Below are positions 1 to 11,393 of a stretch of 64,000 bases of DNA, one piece after another. The translations under genes and the position numbers were made by a program. Where the stretch lies: contig NC_053140.1 in assembly GCF_016808335.1 (NCBI RefSeq), positions 28,700,086 to 28,764,085 of the forward strand, read 5' to 3'. Position 1 is the first letter of the stretch; every line of letters starts with the position of its first letter. This DNA is from Panicum virgatum (Eukaryota > Streptophyta > Magnoliopsida > Poales > Poaceae). The notes beneath the pieces are model-generated. The model made no database searches and had not been told where the DNA came from. It was given only the letters and a program-made list of their open reading frames with translations.

Positions 1-34
1 ACTTAACTAGACAAATCTTTATGAATGAACATAC

Positions 35-662
35 CGGATAATCCATGTTAACGTTCAGTTCGGGCCTCCATCGACCACGTCTTTTGTTATTTTTCACAAA
101 TTTTTTCCAAACCCTACGCTCAAAGTTAAGTTTGATATTCAGGAATTGTTATTAACAGAAAAAGGATTTGATTGTGCAAACTGAACTTACCTGTTCAAGG
201 GGTCTATGATATGTTGGATTGCGGACTTTGGATTTCTCATTGAGTCAAAGACTATAAGATTGCCGGTCTCTACGGAAAGTATGAGTAAAATCCAATGATA
301 ATTGCAGATATAGATAGGATATATACATAAATATATTAGACAACTTAGTATTTATTTAGTAATATAACAGAGGTTTGAGTCGATCAAGGCTTACCCAAAG
401 TTGTATGGTATGAATATATAGGATTTGTAACTTTGCCTAGTCAACGAATCGTACATGTTTTGGCACGTTTCCTTGTAACTTTCGTTGATCAATTTCTGGT
501 TGACTAGCAAAGGAGACATGAAGCCGATCTGATGGTGCCATCCATGTTTTCGGCTTCTTTGGGTCTCCTGTCTAAACGATGCAATAGAAATTTTATAATG
601 CACACATATAATTATGTTCTTCTTAACAAAAAGTATTAATGTAGAGGTAAGTGATACTTACA
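35..662 (-). pseudogene. C48/Ulp1-like protease tail of the CACTA second gene (exons, partial)
   Basis: Three short exons read right to left. The first is roughly 391-570 and includes a GWHHQIGFMSP segment and a FIPYNF segment. The second, about 191-313, begins YHWILLI and contains VFDSM. The third is 35-113, with donor GTATGT at 34-29, and encodes a KFVKNNK/WRPELN segment. In plant CACTA proteins this order matches the Ulp1-type cysteine protease region, with catalytic His in the HW pair and Asp in V-x-DS. The Gln and Cys segment would follow to the left, outside the window. At the junction before YHW the expected acceptor AG appears to read AA, suggesting a damaged splice site. Homology is recognised by eye and exon edges are approximate. 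Confidence 0.6.
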
Positions 663-2328
663 AAACCCAAATGGTGATGATAGAGGCATCGAGGGCTTGT
701 CGATGGTAAATGTGATATAAATTTTGGAAGTACACCCAGAAGTCATCCTCCCCGCGGAAGAAATCATGGTCACGATACTTGACTCTAAACATTTTCCCTT
801 CGTCTTTCGCCATTCGCAGGTACCATCTATGCAAATTGAACATCTGCGTGCCTAGACTTTTCTCCTCTTCCTCAGTGACAAAAGGTTTTCCATGCTGGAT
901 TGTAGTAATAGCGCGAGCGACAGGGATTTTTGCCTCCACATGCCCCGTTGCCTCCTCTGGCGTTAATCTAGTTTCAGAAAGAAATATTGCGGCCTGTAGG
1001 TCCGCCTGGAGTTGTACGTCCGTCGGGTGTAGGAGTGGCAACCCTGGCACCCGGAGGGGCTCGAGTTCTTTTTGTTGTGTGCCAAGCTGAGGAATGGTCT
1101 TGCCACATTTTTTCTTCAGATTTCTCACCTTGTGTGCCTTTGTCAGAGTACGATCATAGTCCGAGGGTAAGCTTTTCGGTTTTGGTGGGTTGTCTAGGTT
1201 TGCAAGAAGTTTTTTCCCTAGTTCTAGAGGTACATTTTCCCTCGGCGGGGGGACTTTAGGCTTCAATTGTTCTTTTATATATCGAGCAGTCTCCTCTTCC
1301 AACTCCTCAGCGGTTTTCTCTTAGGTTAATTGTCTTTCGACCGTTTTCTGCTTCTTCTTTGAGGGTCCAGCCGCTGGGAGGGATGCTGTCTTTTTCTTTC
1401 CCTTTTCTGGTGCAGAAGGAGTTGGAGTACTCGTGGCCCTTTGCGCCGGCGGAGACGGTGGTGAAGGAGGTGGCAGTGGGGACGGTGGTGAGGTAGGCCG
1501 CGGAGACGGGTGATCAGTCTGCACGGGAGCCGTTGTGCTTGCAGTAAGTTTGATGTCGGCCTTGCGCCATAGAACGACCCCGTGCAGTGTGTCTCCCAAT
1601 GTCTTCTCTCCATCCCCTCCAACGAAGTCGAGCTCAAGATCCTCATTGTTTCTAACTATCTGCTCGACTGTGACGGAGGTGTAGCCAGGGGGTATCGGCC
1701 TTCCATGAATTGTAGTAGAAGGATTCAGGGGCAGGGCTGACCCATATGCGACATGAATGGATATATTTCTTGCTCGCACATGAAGCTCGCACGGTGTCGG
1801 CATGGTGACATCATCCACTGGATACCTCTGGTCATCTACCGCCATTGGCCCAATCTGGGGTTGCTTTTCTGCTTGTACGTCGGGCGCCGCTGTGGATGCA
1901 CAGCTGCTGCGTCGCTGAGAGGCCGGGCTTATCACAACATCCAGGTGCGACCCAGCAGTGCCCTTTTGGCTCAGAGCTAGCTGCACCGCCTCATTGACCC
2001 TGGCGTCCATCTGAGATTCCAAGGACACAACCTTCTTGTTCATCTTTTCTTCTATGGCACGAAGTTTCTCTTCTTGTTCGGCTCTGCTCTTTCGGTGAGT
2101 CTTGTAAGAGGGATCTCCGGCCCAAGCAACTTTCCATGGGACCACGCCGATGCCGCGGGCTCGTCCAGGGTGTTCCGGATTCTTTAATGCTCTTGTCAGC
2201 TCATCATTCTCCCTTTGAGGATGGAATGTTCCTTGTTGAGTCTCATCTATTGCAGCGACTAGATCGCGGGACACTTCTTGCATATGCTCGGGCATGACCA
2301 AACTTACATCCAACTGGTTTAGTGTCAC
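658..2328 (-). pseudogene. CACTA second-gene middle region (Pro-rich linker and C-terminal part), interrupted
   Basis: A long open frame runs 2328-1321 and continues in the same frame to 662 after an in-frame TAA at 1321-1323. The first part has an ALKNPEHPGRARG segment typical of CACTA proteins, a short charged coiled-coil-like stretch, then a very Pro/Ser-rich linker ending in a basic KKKKQKTVERQLT-type tail. The second part (1302-662) is charged and ends near a GTAAG donor at about 661, so it probably spliced onto the protease exons to the left. Function in the family is thought to be accessory to transposition. This copy cannot be translated through because of the nonsense codon and upstream frameshifts. 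Confidence 0.65.
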
Positions 2329-2375
2329 GCCATTAGCAAAATAACCACCACTTGGATCTATCCGGCCGAACCCAA

Positions 2376-3266
2376 GTCGTCGACCTGATGCCTCTATCCA
2401 TAAGGTCCTGCTCTATCTTCTGCCATTTTTAACTGACTTCTTGTACCCGGCAGCCCCAAGGTGGTGGCTGTACTTCTTATTTGCTGCATTCACCTTGGCT
2501 TGTTCGGATTTTTTTTGGGCTTCCTCTGATAGTTTGTATTGTTTGAACTCCTCCCAGTATGGTTTAACCTGAGCAAGATCATCCCAGTTCGGCTCCTTAT
2601 CCTTCTTGATGTAATTGGTGTACAACTTCTTCTTGAAAGTTGCAAAGGCAAGGGCCATCTTTCTCAAGGCACATTTCTTCACAAGTTCTTGGTCAACTCC
2701 TTCAGAAAGAGTGAACATATTCTTAAGTTCTGCCCATAGCATTTCCTTCTGATGTGCAGGCACGGCGTGTTGCTGTTCTTCGGGTTTGGTCGTTTTCCGT
2801 AGTCTTGTGGTGATCGGAATTCTTGCCCGAACAATAACCCCACATTGATTGACAAATTTTGTGCTAGCATCCTCTGGAGCACTTGGACAGCCCTCTGCGT
2901 CCACTTCTGTGATGACCTGTCTTCCCTCCATTTTCTTGGTTGGCCGGCGTCTCCCTTTTGACTGGCTCAACGAAGTCGATGCGGAGGTCGACTAAATTAC
3001 AGAAAAGATATGTTAATCGCAAAACTAATCTACCGAAGTCACCATGCATATACTTTTAAGATTCGTACTGGAACATGCTGCTGTTGATTGGGCGGTGGCG
3101 CAAAGTCATCATCTTCTTCATCAGCATCTCCAGACATATTCAGGAATGAATCAGCTGTCCGAGCATCTTCTTCAGCGATTGGCTGGGTGGTGTTGGCCCT
3201 CGTATCTTCGTTTATTGCGTCCAACATGTATTGCCCGGCGGCCTGCTCATCACCGAAGGGGTCCAT
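2376..3266 (-). pseudogene. CACTA second-gene N-terminal exons with Transposase_24-like region
   Basis: An acidic first coding exon starts MDPFGDEQ at 3266 and runs to about 3057. The second exon begins after an acceptor at about 2992 and reads down to 2413. It encodes a basic start, then the conserved region with the motifs FTLSEG, KKLYTNYIKK and NWDDLAQVKPYWEEFKQYK, which I recognise as the plant Ptta/En/Spm Transposase_24 type. Between about 2440 and 2375 the conserved sequence changes frame at least twice; KW-KIEQDL continues in a frame different from YKKSVK. The gene is therefore broken before the Pro-rich region. It lies on the same strand and about 2.6 kb downstream of the TNP2 remnant, the usual CACTA order. 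Confidence 0.72.
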
Positions 3267-3360
3267 CCTTAACTAAAACCGTAAAAATGTGTTAGAGTAT
3301 GTGTCCATCCTTAAATGAAGTAGGAGAATTCAATTCTTTGAACGAATATGCACGTGTTTG

Positions 3361-3654
3361 AGAGAGAGTGTGTGTGTATGTTAAGATGGACAGAGAAAGA
3401 GAGAGAGAGTTAGTGAGTGAGTGTGTGTGTGTGTGTGTTTGTGTCTCGAGGGTCGATACTTTATACAATTGTGTTAGAGTGTGTTAGAGAGAGAGAGTGT
3501 GTGTGTGTGTGTGTGTGTTAGAGTGTATTAGACTGTGTGTGTGTGTGTGTGTCGTGGAACGGGGTCGAGGAACCGGGTTGAGAGTTGAGGGTTGAGGAAC
3601 GGAGTTGAGGGTCGAGGTCTAGAGTTGAGGGTCGAGGGATGGCGAATGCGTGAG

Positions 3655-3729
<75 letters not shown>

Positions 3730-3860
3730 GAGTGTATTAGACTGTGTGTGTGTGTGTGTCGTGGAACGGGGTCGAGGAACCGGGTCGAGGAACGGGGTTG
3801 AGGGTCGAGGTCTAGAGTTGAGGGTCGAGGGATGGCGAATGCGTGAGTTAGAGAGCGAAT
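3361..3860. repeat. (GT)n microsatellite with duplicated GTCGAGG-rich segment
   Basis: Several long (TG/GT)n tracts occur, the longest at about 3659-3727. They flank two near-identical copies of a GGTCGAGG-type segment, at about 3551-3657 and 3760-3856. Both copies are preceded by a TTAGAGTGTATTAGACTG lead-in, so the whole unit of about 210 bp is tandemly duplicated. It lies upstream of the MDPFGDEQ exon inside the CACTA element. Confidence 0.85.
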
Positions 3861-4299
3861 ACGAAATTACTCGTCACCGTTACTCGTCGTCGTTACACGA
3901 GTTACAGAAATACATGATAAATACATAAATACAAGCATTATTCACTCTCTATTTAAATACATGATTAAATAAAGTCTCTCTAATAACTAAATTCTATAAC
4001 TAAATTATACACTATATATAATGAAAACATTGTACACTATTTGCAAGATGAAACATGGGTCAAAATGTTAAAGATATGGCTAAATACAAGTCTCTCTAAT
4101 AAAGTCTCTCTAATAACTAAATACATGAGTCAAAATGTTAAAGATATGGCTAAAACAAGGTTCTAAGGGCTTATTTCCAAGAAACAAGGGGCTAGATCAT
4201 AATTAAACCTTAGATTTGAGGACTAGATTGAAAAAAAAGACGGCTGGACGGCGGGTTCAAAACCTAGAAAGCTTAGGGTCCTAAACAGAAGAAAAAGGG

Positions 4300-5360
4300 C
4301 CTCTCTGGAATTTTTGAACTGCAGTGTGGACCGCGGGTTAATTCGGGAAAAACCCGAGGACTCTTTAGCAAAAAGACCAGCGAAGCGTTATGCTGGGTCT
4401 ACTCTGGCGTGTCCGTTGCTGATCGGACGGCTCGGACCTAATCCGCGCGCGGGAGCGGCGGCGCTCGCCCGCCGGCGGCTCTGTCCGCGGCGGCGCGGAG
4501 CGGGGCTCACCGGAGATGGCCGAACTCGGCCCTCCAGGGGTCTAGATGAGCGGGGCTTGGCATGGGAGTGAGTTCGTGCAACGGCGAACTCGTCTGGGCA
4601 AACGGGGCGGCAGATTAGGGTTTGGCCGAGGCTTGCCACGGCGAGGGGCGGCTCTGCTTGACGGGGCTCACCGGCGCACACGGCTTCCGGCGGTTCTGGG
4701 CAAGAGCGTGGGTTCAAACGCGTACGTGAGTGCAGGGGGTAGAGAGGGATGCTCACTGAGACTTGGATTCAAGCGGGGAGGCTATGCAGGGTCGACGGCG
4801 TCGAGGTCCGGCGGCGGCGTGCGCGGCGGAGCTCGCGGAGGTGGCGTTGCGGGGGAGAAGCGGGCGGATGACGCAACGGGCCGAGCGTAGAGGAGAAGCG
4901 GTGGTGCGCGCGGACTATGCGACGGTGCGCGCGCGGAGATGGAGGGCGGCGGCGGTCGACCGGAGGAGTGCGCTGGTGAGCAGTGGAGAATGGAGGAAGA
5001 AGGTAACGGATTTATACCCTTGGCCAAGGGTACCGGATCAAAAATTCAACCGGTACCTATGTAGGCCTTAGGTACCGGGTCTCCGCACAACCGGTGCCTA
5101 AGAGCCCAACGGGCGGGAAATGAAAAGACCCTATGGTACCGGGTGGATATCCAAAACCAGTACCTTATGCCATTTAAAGTTCACTTTTCACAAATCTTTG
5201 ACCCAGTTTGAACGGAATTCTTCAGTATCTCAATGGTAACGCTCGGTAATTTGGGCTCCGCGGCCACTGTTCGACTCCCGCGCGACGCCCCACTTTTTTT
5301 TACCCAAATAGGACGCTAAGGTACCGGTTGGATTTTCCAACCGGTACCAAAGGTTCTCTT
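4300..5360 (-). promoter_or_regulatory. Internal promoter-like module of the CACTA element (GC-rich leader, TATA, GGTACC repeats)
   Basis: Reading right to left, an array of GGTACC/ACCGGT-type repeats (5025-5350) is followed by a TATA-like GGGTATAAATCC (about 5020-5009) and then about 600 bp of GC-rich DNA like a grass first exon or leader. The same order is seen at the element's right end: repeats at 9655-10010, then TATAAATA at 9641-9634. This may drive the second CACTA gene starting at 3266. Alternatively it is the remnant of another CACTA end, although no CACTA terminus is visible near 5360. Confidence 0.4.
5215..5300 (+). repeat. tRNA-like/SINE-head-like segment (weak)
   Basis: The stretch has a box A-like TCTCAATGGTAACGCTCGG at about 5227 and a box B-like GTTCGACTCCC at about 5267, followed by an A-poor, T-rich run. 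This resembles the tRNA-related head of a SINE, but no clear body or target duplication is visible. Confidence 0.25.
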
Positions 5361-5389
5361 TTCTTTTCCCTTTTCTTTTTCTCTTGTAA

Positions 5390-5880
5390 ATCTATTAATT
5401 GCCTCATAATTCATAATAAATCTGATATTTGCATAATAAATCTGATAATTGCCTAGAAAATCTGATAATTATCTAATAATTTAAATAATTGTCTAATAGT
5501 TAAAATAATTGTCTAATAAATTTGTTATTTGCTCAATAAATTTATTAACTGCCTAGTAAATCATTCAACTAAGAAAATATTAACAATGGTTTTAGGTGCA
5601 CAATAATAAATCGTTTAAATGCACAATAATTTTAATTACTACATAATAAATCATTTGGGTGCATAACTAATTATTTTAATTATATAATAAATCAAATAAT
5701 TGCATAATAAATTATTTAAATGCAAAATAATTCCAAATACTTCATGATAAATCATTTAGGTGCATAACTAATCATTTTAATTGCATAATAAATCAAATAA
5801 TTGCATAATAAATCATTTAATTGTCCAATAAATCAATTCATTGCATAAGAAATCTAATAATATTCACAAAAATATTACAA
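5390..5880. repeat. AT-rich degenerate tandem repeat
   Basis: Short phrases such as ATAATAAATCATTTAAATGC and GCATAACTAAT recur with about 25-60 bp spacing throughout. There is no coding signal. The block separates the internal promoter-like module from the 3' end of the TNP2 remnant. Confidence 0.7.
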
Positions 5881-5887
5881 GACATAA

Positions 5888-8800
5888 TCATTCAACTAAG
5901 GGAATATTAACGATGGTTCGCTTTACAATCGTCCCTTCATTATGATCATGATGTGCGTACGGAGCCTCCTCTTCGGCTAAAAGAATACTTGTGTCAACCT
6001 CCACTGCGAACGGAGTCATATCTTCAACCTTATTGTATTCTTCTTCATCTGTGACATCGTCGACTCCCACAATTTTTCTTTTTCCTGCCAAAACAATATG
6101 GCGCTTTGCCTCATCTTCGGCACCTACAAAACTTGATTTATTCCTGGACATGTCCTTTCTCATTTTGCTAGACATGTCCTGCACATAGAAAACTTGAGTG
6201 ACATCTTTAGCTAGGACGAATGGTTCGTCTCGATAGCCAAGCTCTTTGAGGTCTACCGTTGTCATTCCGTACTCGTCGATATCGACACCTTTTCCTGTGA
6301 GTTTAACCCATTGACAACGAAATAGAGGTATCTTCAACAGCCCATAGTCGAGTTCCCAGATCTCTTCAATGTAACCAAAATATGAGTTCATTTGGCCACT
6401 AGAGTCGGTGGCATCTATACGGACACCACTATTTTGATTGGTGCTCTTGTTATCTTGGGCTCTTGTATAAAATGTGTAACCATTAATTTCATATCCTTGG
6501 TACATCAGGATTGAATTTGCCGGACCCCTGGCCAGCCAAGCTAGCTGCTCATGAATTTGATCGTTGGCCATGACTTCCTTCTGCAACCAGGTGGCGAATG
6601 TATCGTTATGATGTTTTGTAATTCATGTCTCAGACTTCAAAGGGTATATATTTCGCACAATTTGCATGTGCTCCTCCATGTATGGAGCCACCAAGGCTGA
6701 TTGTTGCAGAACTGTGAGATGTGCTTTGCTCAACGTGGCATGATCTGTGGCATTTACTGATTTTCTTCCAAGTGTGCCCTTTCCAATCAGCCGCCCCTCA
6801 TGACGTGATACTGGAATCCCAATTGGGCAGAGTTCTTCCACATAGTCAACACAAAATTCAATGACCTCCTTTGTGACGTAGCCCTTCACAATGCTTCCTT
6901 CTGGACGAGCCCGATTACGAACGTATTTCTTTAGGACTGCAAAGTATCGTTCAAAAGGGAACATATTATGAAGGAAAACAGGACCGAGAATACCAATCTC
7001 TTTGACCAGGTGAACTAGAAGATGCGTCATAATATTGAAGAATGATGGAGGAAATATCATTTCAAGACTGACTAAACTTTGGACAACATCCTCTTGTAGC
7101 TTGCTTAAACTCGATGGATCGATTGCCTTCTGAGAAATTGTGTTGAGAAATGCGCATAGCTTTATGATTGTTGCTCGAACATTAGCTGGTAGAATACCTC
7201 TAAGTGCAACTGGAATCAATTGCGTCATCAACACGTGACAGTCATGGGACTTTACGTGTGCAAATTTTTTCTCTTTCAAGTTCAGTAGCCTCTTTATATT
7301 CGAAGAGTAGCCTGATGGGACCTTGATACTATTCAAACAGTCGAACATACTTTGCTTCTCTTCGTTACTAAGAGTGTAGCACGCAGGACCTAGATAATGA
7401 CGTCATTTATCCCTTTTTTCTGGATGTAGGGCGGCCCGTTGTTTCATACGTTGAAGATCTTGCCGCGCTTCCAATGTATCCTTTGGCTTACCGTAGACAC
7501 CAAGGAAGCCTAGAAGGTTCACACAAAGATTTTTTGTTAGGTGCATCACATCAATTGCGTGGCGGACGTCAAAGACTTCCCAATAAGGTAACTCCCAAAA
7601 AATACTCTTCTTCTTCCACATAGGTGCACGTCTGTCATCACTCTGCACTGATCTGCTGTTGGGTCCTTTTCCGAATACTACTTTTATATCTTTGACCATT
7701 TCAAACACCATTTTCCCACAACGGTGCCTAGGCTTGGTACGATGATCTGCCTTTCCATCGTAGTGAGCATGCCTCCTCCTTAATGGGTGCTTGATCGGAA
7801 GAAATCGACAATGACCCATATACACGATCTTCCTACAGTGCTTGAGGTACATGCTGTCGGTTTCTTCTAAACAATGGGTGCATGCCCTATAACCCTTATT
7901 GGATTGTCCGGAGAGGTTACTTAGTGCTGGCCAATCGTTGGTGGGTACGAAAAGCAATGCACGCAGGTTAAAATGATCCTCTGCGTGCGCATCCCACATA
8001 CGAACACCCTCATCTTTCCACAACAATAGAAGATCCTCAATCAGTGGTTTCAGATACACATCTATATCGTTACCGGGTTGCTTCGGGCCGGGGATAAGCA
8101 CCAGCATCATAATGAATTTCTGCTTCATACACAACCAGGGAGGAAGGTTGTATATACAGAGTGTCACAGGCCAGGTACTATGGCCACTGCTCTACTCACC
8201 GAAAGGATTCATGCCATCCGTACTTAAGCCGAACCTTATATTCCTCGCATCATTTGCAAATGTTGGGAATGTTCTGTCCACTTTTGTCCACTGCGACCCA
8301 TCAGCGGGGTGTCTCAACATATTGTCTTGCTTACGTTCTTCTTTGTGCCATCGCATCAATTTAGCATTCGTTTTGTTCATGAACAAACGTTTCAGACGTG
8401 GTATTAGAGGAAAATACCACATCACCTTGGTAGGCACCCTCTTCTTGACATGCATCCCCTCAACGTCGCCTGGATCATCTCGAGGGATCTTATACCGGCA
8501 TGCGTTGCATACAGGGCATGAATCCAAATTTTCATACTCACCTCGATATAGGATGCAGTCATTAGGACAAGCATGTATCTTATGTGCCTCTAATCCTAAA
8601 GGACAAACAACTTTTTTGCCTCGTATGTTGTCTCCGGCAAGGTGTTACCCTCAGGGAGTAAGTTTTTTATAAGTTTCAGCAACTCCTCGAATCCCTTGTC
8701 AGACAAACCATTTGATGCCTTCCATTGCAATAATTCCAATGTGGTACCCAACTTCTTTTGGTCTTGTTTGCAATCAGGGTACAACAATGTTCTGTAGTCC

Positions 8801-9253
8801 TCCAACATACGCTTCAGATCTCTCGATTCCTTTTCTGTTTCGCAACCTTCCTCAGCTTCGCGCAGCATCTGACCAAGATCATCTTCTACAACGTATCCTT
8901 CAGTATCTTCTTCAGGCTCACCCATTGCAGTGTCATTGATAAAAGAATTATAATTGGCTGCAAAGTCAGGAATCCTGTCCTCTTCTTCTACATTATTATC
9001 CAGCACAATTTCTTTTTCGCCATGCTTGGTCCAAATATAGTAGTTCGGCATGAAACCACTATTGAACAAGTGACTATGGATGGTTCTTGATGATGAGTAA
9101 TCCTTCTCATTCTTACAGAATTTGCATGGACAACGAACGTCCTATACTTGTGTTTCTCGGCCGCTTCTATGAATTCATGCACGCCATCCATGAACTCCTT
9201 TGAACGCCGGTCGGCCATGTACATCCATTGCCGACTCATCTGGGTCCACAATA
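5888..9253 (-). pseudogene. TNP2-type CACTA transposase remnant
   Basis: Read right to left, the conserved order of plant TNP2 proteins is intact. The transposase-associated start MSRQWMY lies at 9253, followed by a CPCKFCKNEK zinc-like segment near 9130. Next come a KIHACPND...CPVCNACR region (about 8600-8490), the Transposase_21 core (8527-7403, with SNKGYRACTHC and DVMHLTKNLC), a DUF4218-type region (7348-6626, with LKSHDCHVL-like and FPFERYFAVLKKYVRN) and a DUF4216-type C-terminus (6586-5888, with INGYTFYT and FYVQDM). Defects are a frameshift near 9143, another near 8606-8612, and in-frame stops at 8192-8194, 7403-7405 and 6623-6625. Intact relatives cut and paste the element by binding the subterminal repeats. 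This copy would not be functional. Confidence 0.88.
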
Positions 9254-9633
9254 CATTTATATACATCATTGTACTGTACAAATAGTTCATTCATACTACC
9301 AATTTATAACAATATATTTATATAATTGATAATGCATATAACTATAATAAATAGATGCTATTCACTTATCAAATAAATTGAAAAAACATATAAATACAAT
9401 AATTTGATAGTATTCAAATATCAAATAAATTGATAACCTACAATAAGATAAAATAATTATCACATATATAAACTAAATCAAGTAATAACTTTTTCTAAAA
9501 ATTAATTGCTAAGTTATAAAGAAAAATAACTAACATTTTTTTCAAAAAAAAAGCAAAAATTCGCCTCCCCTCACCCCACTCAGCTGCCATGAACAGTGAG
9601 TTCACAGCAGCTTGAGAGGGGGAGGGGCTGGGG

Positions 9634-9641
9634 TATTTATA
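9634..9641 (-). promoter_or_regulatory. TATA box of the CACTA 5' promoter
   Basis: Minus-strand GCCTATAAATACCCC lies about 390 bp inside the terminus at 10027 and upstream of the TNP2 remnant, between the subterminal repeats and the coding region. This is the position expected for the element's main promoter. Confidence 0.5.
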
Positions 9642-9654
9642 GGCTCGGGCCAAA

Positions 9655-10027
9655 GGCACCGGTTGATTTCAATGACCCGGTGCTAAAATTAATTCAATAG
9701 CACCAGGTCAAGGCACCAACCGGTGCCTTAGACCCGAGCTCCTGGCAGCTGCCACGTTTTATTTTCATAGGAACCGGTTATTCCTATAAACCGGTGCCTT
9801 TAGCGCCGCCTTCATTTGGTACCGGGTGGTGGTTCAGACCGGTTCCTATGGTGATGCATTGGAACCGGTTGGAACCACCACCCGGTGCCAATTGCCCTCC
9901 ACTAGATCGGTCGATGGCCAAAGGTACCAGCTGCTGTTGCAGCCGGTACCGATGGTTAGCAGCTGGTACTGGCTGCAACAGCAGCTGGTACCTTTGGCCA
10001 GGACCGATGGCCCGTTTTCTAGTAGTG
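9655..10027 (-). repeat. CACTA right terminus and subterminal repeat array
   Basis: The terminus CACTACTAGAAAACGGGCC ends at 10027. Inside it, ACCGGTGCC, ACCGGTTCC and GGTACC units appear about ten times in both orientations, together with CAGCTGCTGTTGCAGC-like palindromic stretches. Such arrays are transposase-binding regions in this superfamily. Confidence 0.8.
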
Positions 10028-10469
10028 GTACTTCAGTCGATCTTGCTTTTGACTTGGGCATCACTAAATACAATCTGTTCAGTAGCACAAGAACAAAGAT
10101 TTAATGGCAGATTACTTGTGGTCGTTCCACCATTTTATGCATCAAATAAACAAACCAATGCGCAGCTCAAATGTTCGAGGAGTACTATACATATATTACT
10201 CACGTTAAACCGACGGCTCTATAGCTTGTCCGGTAGTACGCTTCCTGGCTTTTAGTTATCATTCATCATCACACAACAAGTAATGGAAGCCAAATTTCAT
10301 CTTGTCAAAATAGTTGACATTATTTTTTGAAAAATAAGCTAAAATACATATTTCATATTATTATTTACGATACAAAGATCACACACATAATGTTTTACGG
10401 CTCTACCATATATTTTATTTTTCTTCTTCTTTAGCAGCTCATATATTTCACCCCCAAAACAAAACAATA

Positions 10470-10728
10470 CTTCCTCCATCCTGAAATAATAAGGTATATT
10501 TTGGTTTGTTCTAAGTCAAATTGTTCTAAGTTTGATCAAGCTTATAGAGAAGAGTAATAATATTTTGAATGACAAATGAGAATAATTAGATCCGTTAACA
10601 AAAGATATTTTTACAATTTACTTATTTGATGTATTGGATGTTATTCTTCTTCTTTATAGATTTGGTTAAATTTAGACAACTTTAACTTAGAACAAATCAT
10701 AATGCCTAATATTTCACGACGGAGAGAG
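10470..10728. mobile_element. Stowaway-like MITE
   Basis: The left end CTTCCTCCATCCTGAAATA and the inverted right end (reverse complement CTCTCTCCGTCGTGAAATA) match, and pairing continues for tens of bases (TTTGTTCTAAGT appears in both arms). A TA dinucleotide flanks each side (10468-10469 and 10729-10730), the Stowaway target duplication. Length is 259 bp with no coding capacity. Confidence 0.85.
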
Positions 10729-10730
10729 TA

Positions 10731-10947
10731 TTTTATATATTGCCAAACTTAAACCGCTGCTTTGTCGGATGTAGTTGTGGATTATTAGCATGAAAGGGTA
10801 CTTTAACCATTTTTTTTGAGAATGACAGTGTCAAATCGAACTAACTAGAATTAGGAAACAATTGTTTTTCAGAAGGTTGCGTCTTTGAATTTTTAAACTA
10901 AGGACCTTAACTAACTTAAGGCCAAGCAATCTAAGGCTTACATAAAT
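10731..10947. other. Intergenic, no gene recognised
   Basis: AT-rich spacer between the Stowaway-like MITE and the foldback element. I see no coding or repeat signal. Confidence 0.4.
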
Positions 10948-11203
10948 GGAAACGTATCAGGTGCAAACCAACCACTCCGTGCAAACTATGAAAACTTCAA
11001 TATGTGTCATCGGATCAACATCCAAAGGGCATGAGGGATTGGGTAATTTTACAATCTAGACCCGCCCTTGGATTGGGTAATCACACTTTTGCAAATCCCT
11101 CCTCCCACCACCCTGCGCCCCTCCCCTTGGATGTTGATCTGATGGTCCAAATTGAAGTTTTCATATTTTCCATGGAAAGGTTGATTTGCACCTGATATGT
11201 TCC
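10948..11203. mobile_element. Foldback element with about 60-bp inverted arms
   Basis: The left arm GGAAACGTATCAGGTGCAAA pairs with the right arm (reverse complement GGGAACATATCAGGTGCAAA). Both arms continue through a TGAAAACTTCAAT block and a GATCAACATCC block. A further partial copy of the left arm follows directly at 11210-11262. It looks like a MITE, but no clean target duplication could be assigned. Confidence 0.6.
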
Positions 11204-11393
11204 CTAAATGAAAACGTATCAGGTGCAAACCAACTACTCCGTGCAAACTATGAAAACTTCAATCATCTAGTAGAGAAAATTGTCCAATATACATATATAG
11301 ACATAGGCAATACGTTGCAATCTATTCGGCACTAAGGTGAAACTGAGTCAACTATGTATCCAGGTCATGCGCAATTAAGAGAGCTGCGTACGG

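Larger units (their letters stand above)
1..10027 (-). mobile_element. Decayed autonomous-type CACTA (En/Spm) transposon, left end outside window
   Basis: The right terminus reads, on the minus strand, CACTACTAGAAAACGGGCC starting at 10027. CACTACTAG is the classic CACTA-superfamily terminus. Just inside it (9655-10010) are many short subterminal repeats built on ACCGGTGCC and GGTACC. The element reads right to left: a TNP2-type transposase remnant (5888-9253), then a second gene (35-3266) with a Transposase_24-like region and a Ulp1-like C-terminus. No left terminus is visible, so the element continues beyond base 1. A candidate 3-bp target duplication is GTA at 10028-10030, whose partner lies outside. 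The coding regions carry several nonsense codons and frameshifts, so this copy is dead as an autonomous element. Confidence 0.88.

Noticed and set aside
3592..3801. Open frame with a Cys-Val repeat
   Set aside because: Translation of the (GT)n microsatellite, not a protein.
5215..5300. A tRNA gene
   Set aside because: Box A- and B-like words are present, but I could not fold a proper cloverleaf with acceptor pairing; at most a SINE-head remnant.
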